From positions 1 through 33,116 of the forward strand of contig JAGQYO010000040.1 of the NCBI GenBank assembly GCA_020435995.1: a DNA stretch of 33,116 bases, given 5' to 3'. Positions 26,639 to 33,116 of the stretch are shown here, piece by piece. The notes below the pieces were generated by a model, which searched no databases, was not told where the DNA came from, and saw only the letters and a list, made by a program, of their open reading frames with translations. Position numbers and translations under genes: made by a program. Numbering within the stretch: position 1 is the first letter of the stretch; the number at the start of each line of letters is the position of its first letter. Source of the stretch: Flavobacteriales bacterium. GTDB taxonomy: Bacteria > Bacteroidota > Bacteroidia > Flavobacteriales_G > Salibacteraceae.

Positions 26639-29206
26639 ATGGCTGAAGGCGAAAAAATTATCAAAGTAAATATTGAAGAGCAAATGAAGTCCTCTTACAT
26701 CGACTATTCTATGTCGGTGATTGTTTCCAGAGCGCTTCCTGATGTTCGAGACGGGTTTAAGCCAGTTCACCGTCGTGTACTTTTTGGTATGAGAGAACTA
26801 GGCGTAACCGCTACCAAACCTTATAAAAAATCTGCAAGAATCGTTGGGGAAGTTTTAGGTAAGTACCACCCACATGGCGATACATCTGTATATGATACTA
26901 TGGTTCGTATGGCTCAAGACTGGAGCTTGCGCTATCCACTGGTTGATGGTCAGGGTAACTTCGGGTCGATTGATGGCGATTCGCCAGCGGCCATGCGATA
27001 TACTGAGGCGAGGCTGAGAAAAATTGCAGAGGAAATGCTTTCCGATATCGACAAAGAGACTGTTGATTTTAGTTTGAATTTTGATGATTCGTTGGAGGAG
27101 CCAACGGTGTTGCCTACAAGAATACCAAACTTGCTACTCAATGGTGCAAGCGGTATTGCGGTTGGTATGGCGACCAATATGGCCCCTCATAACCTCACCG
27201 AGGTGATCGACGGAACGATTGCTTATATCGACAACAAGGACGTAACTATTGAAGAGTTGTGCGGACACGTTAAAGCTCCTGATTTTCCTACTGGTGGAAT
27301 TATCTATGGCTACGATGGGGTAAGACAGGCCTATGAAACAGGTAAGGGTAGAGTTGTCATGCGCGCCCGCGCCAATTTCGAAGAATCAAAATCGGGTAAG
27401 GAAACCATTATCGTAACAGAGATTCCCTACATGGTGAATAAGGCTGAAATGATAGCCAAAACCGCCGACTTGATCAACGAAAAGAAGATTGAAGGTATAT
27501 CGGATGTTCGCGATGAATCGGATCGAAATGGTATGCGTATCGTTTACGAACTAAAGCGTGATGCCATTCCTAATGTTGTATTAAATAATCTCTACAAGCA
27601 AACTGGGCTACAAAGCTCATTTTCAATCAATAACATTGCACTTGTTGCGGGCAGGCCAAGGCTGTTGAACCTCAAAGATTTGATTCAATATTTTGTTGAG
27701 CATCGCCATGAGGTAGTTACCCGAAGAACACAATTTGAGTTGCGCAAAGCGGAAGAAAGAGCGCATATACTCAAGGGATTGATGATCGCCCTCGATCATT
27801 TGGATGAGGTAATTGCACTTATTCGTGCAAGTAAAACGCCAGATGATGCCAGAGAGGGTCTTATGAAGGAATTTGAACTCAGCGACATTCAAGCCCGAGC
27901 TATTCTCGACATGAGGTTACAGAAACTTACTGGACTAGAAAGAGATAAACTCAAGAGTGAATACGAAGAGTTAATGGCTCATATCGACTATTTAAATTCA
28001 ATTTTGAACAGCGAAGAATTGAGAATGAGCATTATAAAGGATGAACTTCTAGAAATTAAGCAGAAGTACGGCGATGAAAGAAGATCGGAGATAGAATACG
28101 CTGGTGGCGACTTCAGCATTGAAGATATGATTCCCAACGAAAAAGTAGTAGTTACTATTTCTCATTTGGGATATATGAAGCGCACCAAACTTTCGGAATA
28201 CAAATCACAGGGTAGAGGTGGTGTAGGTTCGAGAGGCAGCAACACACGTGAGGAAGATTTCTTAGAACACATATTTGTGTCGAGTACACATAATTATTTG
28301 TTGATATTTACTGCATCAGGTAAATGTTTCTGGATGAGGGTATTCGAAATTCCTGAAGGCACGAAGATTTCGAAGGGAAGAGCCATTCAAAACATGATTA
28401 ACATTGAGAATGGAGATAGCATTCTGGCTTACATAAATGTAGAGGACCTTAATGATGAAGAGTTTGTTAAAAACCACTTTATCATCATGTGTACTGAGAA
28501 GGGTATTATCAAGAAAACTTCATTAGAAGCCTATTCGCGTCCAAGAAGCAATGGAATTATAGCCATTAATGTGCGTGATGAAGACAAACTGCTGGAAGCG
28601 CGTTTGACGAATGGTGAAAGCCACATGATGCTCGCCTTAGAAAGCGGTAGAGCTATTCATTTCCCAGAGAACAAGGTTCGCCCAATGGGAAGAAACTCGA
28701 TGGGAGTGCGAGGTATCACACTTGGAAGCGATAAAGACAAGGTAATAGGTATGATAAACATTACCACCGAAGAAGAAAGTGTATTGGTTGTATCAGAAAA
28801 GGGATATGGCAAACGATCTTCAAAAGACGACTATCGCATTACCAATAGAGGTGGGAAAGGAGTTAAAACACTTAATATCACTGAAAAAACAGGTAAACTG
28901 ATTGCCCTCAAAGCAGTGACAGACGATGACGACTTGATGATTATCAACAAATCTGGAATTACCATTCGTATGGCTTGTGCCGACTTAAGGGTGATGGGCA
29001 GAGCTACCCAAGGGGTTAAGTTAATCAACCTAAAGGGGAATGATGAAATAGCATCCGTTGCACGTGTGGACCACGAAGAAGAAATTGAAGCAGAAATTAC
29101 CGACATCGAAGGGGTAGTTACTGATGAAACTCCATTGGATCAAAACGAATCGCCTGAAAATGGCACAGACCTTGACAAAGGGCCTGACGATGAAGTTAAG
29201 GAGTAA
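26639..29206 (+). CDS. gyrA: DNA gyrase subunit A
   Basis: This subunit cuts and rejoins DNA in the type II topoisomerase that adds negative supercoils. The 855-residue protein has the conserved N-terminus [20 protein letters not shown], the quinolone region [10 protein letters not shown] (Thr82 and Asp86 at the E. coli 83 and 87 positions), the catalytic Tyr121 in [10 protein letters not shown], and the C-terminal pinwheel domain. Its GyrA box reads QGRGGVG, the form I associate with Bacteroidota rather than the QRRGGKG of E. coli. A Glu/Asp-rich tail ends the protein. A terminator follows. Confidence 0.97.
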   Translation: MAEGEKIIKVNIEEQMKSSYIDYSMSVIVSRALPDVRDGFKPVHRRVLFGMRELGVTATKPYKKSARIVGEVLGKYHPHGDTSVYDTMVRMAQDWSLRYPLVDGQGNFGSIDGDSPAAMRYTEARLRKIAEEMLSDIDKETVDFSLNFDDSLEEPTVLPTRIPNLLLNGASGIAVGMATNMAPHNLTEVIDGTIAYIDNKDVTIEELCGHVKAPDFPTGGIIYGYDGVRQAYETGKGRVVMRARANFEESKSGKETIIVTEIPYMVNKAEMIAKTADLINEKKIEGISDVRDESDRNGMRIVYELKRDAIPNVVLNNLYKQTGLQSSFSINNIALVAGRPRLLNLKDLIQYFVEHRHEVVTRRTQFELRKAEERAHILKGLMIALDHLDEVIALIRASKTPDDAREGLMKEFELSDIQARAILDMRLQKLTGLERDKLKSEYEELMAHIDYLNSILNSEELRMSIIKDELLEIKQKYGDERRSEIEYAGGDFSIEDMIPNEKVVVTISHLGYMKRTKLSEYKSQGRGGVGSRGSNTREEDFLEHIFVSSTHNYLLIFTASGKCFWMRVFEIPEGTKISKGRAIQNMINIENGDSILAYINVEDLNDEEFVKNHFIIMCTEKGIIKKTSLEAYSRPRSNGIIAINVRDEDKLLEARLTNGESHMMLALESGRAIHFPENKVRPMGRNSMGVRGITLGSDKDKVIGMINITTEEESVLVVSEKGYGKRSSKDDYRITNRGGKGVKTLNITEKTGKLIALKAVTDDDDLMIINKSGITIRMACADLRVMGRATQGVKLINLKGNDEIASVARVDHEEEIEAEITDIEGVVTDETPLDQNESPENGTDLDKGPDDEVKE

Positions 29207-29226
29207 TTCAATTATTTAAAAAAAGG

Positions 29227-29263
29227 AAGGCGGTTTATCTCATGTTTGGTAAATCGCCTTTTC
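29227..29263 (+). terminator. Intrinsic terminator of gyrA
   Basis: AAGGCG-G-TTTA pairs with TAAA-T-CGCCTT (29227-29237 with 29250-29260), an 11-bp stem, followed by TTTTC and more T. It lies 21 bp after the gyrA stop and 25 bp before the next gene's ATG. Confidence 0.7.
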
Positions 29264-29287
29264 TTTGCAACAAAATATGACACGATT

Positions 29288-30454
29288 ATGAATATGAGAA
29301 AGTTAGCGACGATATTATTCGTTACCATTTCAATTACCGCATTTGCGCAGAAAAACAAAGTAACAAGTGCATCGAATTATTTGAGGTACTATGCTGATAG
29401 CAAAAGCCTTGATGATTTAAATAGCGCCAAAGCGGCTATAGATGAAGCCACAGAAAATCCTTCAACCTTAGATTGGTGGAAAACCTGGCATTACAGAGGG
29501 CAGATTTACGCTCAGATAGCTATTTCTGATGACCCAAGTTTGGCAGACCAAAAAGAAGTGGCAGTAGAAACAGCTATTTCGTCTTACAAAAAAGCCTTGA
29601 CCTACGAGGACAAGAAAATGGACAAGGCTCAAATGACCAGGGAATACCGAGGTTTGGTTAATCCTACCTTCGAGTTTGCAGTAGAATACTATCAAGCTGA
29701 AAATTATGAGTCAGCTATCAAATTCTTCCAACTTGCCGAGGGCATTAACAAAGACAATGGCATCTTAGACAGTTCATTGACTTATAACATTGCCCTAGCA
29801 GCAGTGAATGGCGGTAATACTTCAGTGGCCGTACAGTATTTGGATGAGTGCATTAACCACGGTTGGAAGGGGTATTTTCCTTACAGCGACAAGGCTAAAT
29901 TGTACCTAAGTCAAGGTAACGAAGCAGAGGCTTTAAAAGCTTTGGAGGCGGGACGTTTAAAGTATCCAAATGAGCAAAATCTGCTCACGCAGGAATTGAA
30001 TATTTTCTTGAAAAACGAAAACTACGACGGTGCATTAAATAACTTAGATGCAGCTATTGCTAACGATCCAAGCAACCACATTATGTATTTTGCAAGAGGA
30101 ACCATTTATGACAGCAAGGGCGAGCACGAAAAAGCGGAACTCGATTATTTGAAGTCTATTGAGCTGAATCCAGAGCATTTTGACTCATACTATAACTTGG
30201 GAGCTGCTTATTATAACCAAGGTGCAGAAATGCTTACCGAGGCGAATAACATTCCACCCAACAAAGTTGATGAGTATGATGCTGCCAAAGCTGCTGCCGT
30301 TGAAGTGTTGAAAAAAGGATTGCCTTATTTGGAAAAAGCACATGAAATATTACCAACAGACCAAAACACCATGATTTCGTTAAAAACAGTGTACACCTTG
30401 GTGGGTCAACCAGAGAAAGCCATCGAAATGAAAAATAAGATTGAAGGACAATAA
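29288..30454 (+). CDS. Exported TPR-repeat protein
   Basis: A protein of about 388 residues with a signal peptide (MNMRKLATILFVTISITAFAQ) and several tetratricopeptide repeats, for instance NHIMYFARGTIYDSKGEHEK and FDSYYNLGAAYYNQGAEM. It is probably a periplasmic scaffold; partners are unknown. The longest frame begins at a TTG (29246) inside the gyrA terminator, so the ATG at 29288 (or 29294) is preferred. It looks like a separate unit from gyrA. A strong terminator follows its stop. Confidence 0.82.
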   Translation: MNMRKLATILFVTISITAFAQKNKVTSASNYLRYYADSKSLDDLNSAKAAIDEATENPSTLDWWKTWHYRGQIYAQIAISDDPSLADQKEVAVETAISSYKKALTYEDKKMDKAQMTREYRGLVNPTFEFAVEYYQAENYESAIKFFQLAEGINKDNGILDSSLTYNIALAAVNGGNTSVAVQYLDECINHGWKGYFPYSDKAKLYLSQGNEAEALKALEAGRLKYPNEQNLLTQELNIFLKNENYDGALNNLDAAIANDPSNHIMYFARGTIYDSKGEHEKAELDYLKSIELNPEHFDSYYNLGAAYYNQGAEMLTEANNIPPNKVDEYDAAKAAAVEVLKKGLPYLEKAHEILPTDQNTMISLKTVYTLVGQPEKAIEMKNKIEGQ

Positions 30455-30478
30455 TCGAACTTCAATTAAAGAAATTAG

Positions 30479-30503
30479 GAGGGCCATTGGCCCTCTTTTT
30501 TTT
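30479..30503 (+). terminator. Intrinsic terminator of the TPR gene
   Basis: GAGGGCC, loop ATT, GGCCCTC, then eight T: a perfect 7-bp GC-rich stem. It also lies at the 3' end of the convergent membrane-protein gene, but its T-run only faces the plus strand. Confidence 0.93.
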
Positions 30504-30933
30504 ACATAGAAAACACAAAAGCAAGCACAAGTACAATGGCAGTTCTCAGCATAAACTCCTTGAGCACAGGCAGGTATTTGTCTTGAATAGGGGTATGAAA
30601 AAGAAGCACACAACTTACTAAAATGCCAACCATGCCAAGTGCCGAAACCGGAATTCCTGAAATACCAAAGAGTTTCATAGTAATGCCCATTATTAAAAGA
30701 GAAAGTGATGTGCCATATATTTTTGGAAAAACCTTCACCAGTGAGCTGTCTTCCTTCTTTTGAACCAGCACTTTGTAGTACAGGAGATAAAAGAAACACA
30801 AATCAAGAGCCAGTAGGGCAAGCAGCCAGCGTAGTTGCCAACCCATAAATTTTTGCGCCAGAGCCAAAGCCGACCACGCAATAAGTAAGTGAATTTCAAA
30901 TGGATAGAATCTAAGCAGATAGTTCCGTAACAT
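30502..30933 (-). CDS. Small integral membrane protein of unknown function
   Basis: A 143-residue protein with about four membrane helices (IHLLIAWSALALAQ; LRWLLALLALDLCFFYLLYY; a central glycine-containing pair; TAIVLVLAFVFSM at the C-terminus) and a Lys-rich cytoplasmic loop. I do not recognise the family. It is preferred over a 139-codon frame at 30380-30799, which would overlap the TPR gene and its terminator and reads as low-complexity Cys/Phe-rich protein. It stands alone, converging with the TPR gene. Confidence 0.7.
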   Translation of the reverse strand: MLRNYLLRFYPFEIHLLIAWSALALAQKFMGWQLRWLLALLALDLCFFYLLYYKVLVQKKEDSSLVKVFPKIYGTSLSLLIMGITMKLFGISGIPVSALGMVGILVSCVLLFHTPIQDKYLPVLKEFMLRTAIVLVLAFVFSM

Positions 30934-31466
30934 ACCCCGAATTTAAGATGAAATATCGAGCCTTGAAGTTCTGAGAAAAAAAGTATGGGGGAGGGGGGGA
31001 TTGAAGCTTTCTTAGAGTTCCTTATTTATGAATCACCGCCATTTGATAAACAACGAAGTAATAAACATAGATTGCTTTAATTGAAATTCTAGAATACTAC
31101 CAAGAATAATAAATTTAGGCTTTTGGCCCATAAAGGACTGGCATTGTGTTAATATAGGATAGAACCATCCGTTTGCTGATAAATGAGTTCGTGAGCTCGC
31201 TGTGTTCGGGTTAGGCCTTCAAGAATCCTGATTCAACGGGAGTTGGGAAGTAGAAGGTTTGCTTTTCGTTTAGTAGCATGTTGATTTAAAATTCTTGACG
31301 CGAGGGCTTCGCTGGTCTAATACAAAACACGGAAAGGCTGAAGAGTATTGAAAGGGTTTTGTGCGATGATATATTAATAAGATTTCGTTTTGCTATTGAT
31401 TATTAAATAAAGTGTCCGTAGATTTGTCCGTGTCCGTAAAAACGTCCGTAGAAACACAAATCACTT
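30934..31466. other. Non-coding join between core genome and the methyltransferase
   Basis: The 533-bp stretch has no convincing gene. It holds a G-rich run (GGGGGAGGGGGGG, 30987-30999), AT-rich sequence, and at its right end the GTCCGT repeat array. On the minus strand, 31115-31279 reads as 54 codons broken by one in-frame TAA, beginning MLLNEKQTFYFPTPVESGFL; it could be a decayed fragment but has no family match I can name. Confidence 0.5.
31413..31450. repeat. Four-copy (T/C)GTCCGT(A/G) direct-repeat array
   Basis: Copies start at 31413, 31425, 31431 and 31443, all on the plus strand, giving spacings of 12, 6 and 12 bp. The array ends 16 bp before the methyltransferase ATG. The fixed phasing on multiples of six suggests binding by a protein rather than chance. 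The arm-type domain encoded directly downstream is an obvious candidate reader. Confidence 0.75.
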
Positions 31467-33116
31467 ATGGCTACTATTAATTTTTATTTAGACAAGGCAG
31501 ATAAAAAAGGCTTTTCACCTATCCACTTACGAATTAATTGCAACGGAGAGCAAGTTAAAATATCTACTGGTGAGAAGGTGAAACCCGCCAATTTTGACAA
31601 AACCAATCATCTAATCAAATCAAAGGACCCAAAACACATTGAGATTAATCATTACCTCGGATACTTGACAGAAAGAGCTGATGACTTATTAAATAACTCT
31701 TACAAAAAAACATTTTCAGTAAAAGAAATTAAAGAAGCACTGAATGAATATGTGAAAGGATACAAGGAAGATCATAGTGTCAACATACTTCGTGAACAAA
31801 TGGAGCTTTACGGAAAGCCTTTTACGTTTATTGATTTGTTCGCAGGTGCTGGAGGTTTTAGTGAAGGGTTCTTACAAGCCGAAGAAAACAATAAGTTCTT
31901 TGACTTTCTGGTTGGTAACGACATTAATGAGAATTGTGAATTAACTCATATTGTTAGGTATAATCACCAGTTAGGTATGGACGCTGAGTTCTTATGCCAA
32001 GACGTTACAGAACCAGATTTCCTTGATAACTTGATGACGAAAATTGGAGGAAAGACTGTGGACGTTGTATGTGGGGGGCCTCCTTGTCAAAGTTTTAGCT
32101 TGGCAGGTAAGCGTCGAAAATTTGATAAGAAGGATGATTTGTTTTCTCATTACCTCGAAGTCATAAAAGTCTTACGACCTAAGTACTTCGTAATGGAAAA
32201 TGTAAAAGGAATCTTGACCAAAGAACGCGGTAAAATCAAAGAGCTCATCCTAAAAGAAATCAACTCCATTGTTGATATTAAGGAGGTTCCTATGCTTACC
32301 ACTTTTATAAAAAGCTTGAAGAAAACTAACCTAGGCGATGAATTCCTATTGGACTGTCTGATTAAAAGAGTTGAAATTGAGCAACATAGTGACGAGGCTG
32401 CCGAAGTAGCAAAAGAGAATTTCATCAAATCAATTGAAACTAAGTTTAGAATTCTCACACCGAAAATTGTAGATTACAAAACAAGTAAGACAGACGAACG
32501 AGTTAGTACTATCAGACACGGCTTTAACCTATTGGTTCGCGACAAACAATGGAATAAGCTTAAGCGAGACATTATTAAAGAGAAGGACTTTTGCAACATT
32601 GACAATGATTATTATGTCGATGGTTTTACAGAATTTTTGGCTCAACTGGATGCTAAACCTATAATTGGTAAAATTGAAGAAGCTTTTGGGCGATTGAAAG
32701 TAGCCAAGGAGTTTCAAAAAGAGTGTGCTGATATATTGAATGCTCTTAAAATTTACACACTCAATTTCGACGATACACTTAAGACGATTGAAAATTTCTG
32801 CGATGAAAAACAACTCAAAAAGTTAAATTCCATTGCTAATGAAATCCGTCTATACAAAATTGAAGCTCCGTTCGTAGCAGATGCATCGAATTATGGAGTC
32901 CCTCAAAAAAGAGAACGAGTACTTTTCATAGGATGTAGAAAAGACCAAAAGTTTATTTCAGAAATTCCAGCAACCGTTTCAGAAGAAGAAAAGGTATCCG
33001 TCTTTGAAGCCATATATGACCTTGATTTTGTGGGTAATAACGATGAAGCTCACAAGTATGAATTAGTTGATATTTCAAGGCAATACAATGGTACAGCCAA
33101 GAAAATGAAAGCTTTG
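31467..33116 (+). CDS. C5-cytosine DNA methyltransferase with recombinase-type arm DNA-binding N-terminus (cut by window edge)
   Basis: An ATG at 31467 opens 550 codons that run off the window. Residues 1-100 (MATINFYLDKADKKGFSPIH, then QVKISTGEKVKPANFD and INHYLGYLTERADDLL) look like the arm-type N-terminal domain of Bacteroidota tyrosine recombinases. From 120 on comes a C5 methyltransferase: motif I IDLFAGAGGFSEGF (Phe125), GNDIN, motif IV GGPPCQSFS with catalytic Cys207, motif VI MENVKG (Glu244), and motif VIII YGVPQKRERVLFIG (480-485). The target-recognition domain and motifs IX-X lie outside. Between motifs VI and VIII are about 235 residues, against about 40 in M.HhaI, so a large insert is present. 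The enzyme would transfer methyl groups from SAM to cytosine. A partner endonuclease, if any, is not visible. Confidence 0.9.
   Translation, partial: MATINFYLDKADKKGFSPIHLRINCNGEQVKISTGEKVKPANFDKTNHLIKSKDPKHIEINHYLGYLTERADDLLNNSYKKTFSVKEIKEALNEYVKGYKEDHSVNILREQMELYGKPFTFIDLFAGAGGFSEGFLQAEENNKFFDFLVGNDINENCELTHIVRYNHQLGMDAEFLCQDVTEPDFLDNLMTKIGGKTVDVVCGGPPCQSFSLAGKRRKFDKKDDLFSHYLEVIKVLRPKYFVMENVKGILTKERGKIKELILKEINSIVDIKEVPMLTTFIKSLKKTNLGDEFLLDCLIKRVEIEQHSDEAAEVAKENFIKSIETKFRILTPKIVDYKTSKTDERVSTIRHGFNLLVRDKQWNKLKRDIIKEKDFCNIDNDYYVDGFTEFLAQLDAKPIIGKIEEAFGRLKVAKEFQKECADILNALKIYTLNFDDTLKTIENFCDEKQLKKLNSIANEIRLYKIEAPFVADASNYGVPQKRERVLFIGCRKDQKFISEIPATVSEEEKVSVFEAIYDLDFVGNNDEAHKYELVDISRQYNGTAKKMKAL

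Noticed and set aside
30380-30799. 139-codon minus-strand frame overlapping the small membrane protein
   Set aside because: It overlaps the end of the TPR gene and the terminator, and its sequence is Cys/Phe-rich as expected of a shadow frame.
31115-31279. 54-codon minus-strand frame with an internal stop
   Set aside because: It could be a pseudogene, but I recognise no family and the length is too short to call.
31413-31450. Repeat array as a CRISPR
   Set aside because: Repeats are only 7-8 bp with 6-12 bp periods; there are no spacers of CRISPR length or cas genes.

Overview
The window looks like a Bacteroidota chromosome, probably of Flavobacteriales type. The signs are C-terminal type IX secretion (T9SS) sorting domains, Bacteroidota-type promoters (TTG, about 19 bp, TAnnTTTG), almost no Shine-Dalgarno sequences, DUF2911 and similar families, and a GyrA box of the QxRGGVG kind. 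The organism assignment rests on family knowledge; no search was run.

About 30 kb of ordinary core genome (563-30933) lies between two cut-off genes that look like accessory defence genes. At the left edge (1-234, minus) is the start of a protein resembling AbiJ-type abortive-infection N-terminal domains, with a perfect 32-bp palindrome upstream. At the right edge (31467-33116, plus) is a C5-cytosine DNA methyltransferase whose first ~100 residues look like the arm-type DNA-binding domain of a Bacteroidota tyrosine recombinase. Just before its start codon lies an array of TGTCCGT-type repeats spaced 12, 6 and 12 bp. This fusion with its repeat array is the best candidate in the window for something little described.

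The core, from left to right. Minus strand 563-5186: DUF2200, aroE, a DUF368 polyprenyl-phosphate transporter, a rhodanese, a ComA-type phosphosulfolactate synthase and a TPR protein; the last five are packed like one operon. Plus strand 5373-11775: glmM, a cysteine desulfurase, a GT-C glycosyltransferase, a PhnP-like MBL hydrolase and a secreted endonuclease I with a T9SS tail, also tightly packed. Minus strand 11794-14673: two related PKD lipoproteins behind prfC. Plus strand 14761-18721: a secreted metallophosphoesterase and two adjacent cupredoxin proteins whose copper motifs look complementary. Minus strand 18832-20297: an alpha/beta hydrolase and a TetR regulator, facing a DUF2911 gene and a lipoprotein gene across a region with four operator-like palindromes. 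Minus strand 21842-23640: an SO_0444-type metal permease with a metal-binding tail and an AhpD-like protein. Then clpC (minus) diverges from gyrA (plus), followed by a secreted TPR protein and a small membrane protein.

Several starts were placed downstream of the longest possible reading frame because the upstream start is TTG or GTG with a nearby ATG that fits the signal peptide or operon spacing. No tRNA, rRNA, CRISPR array or insertion sequence was recognised.
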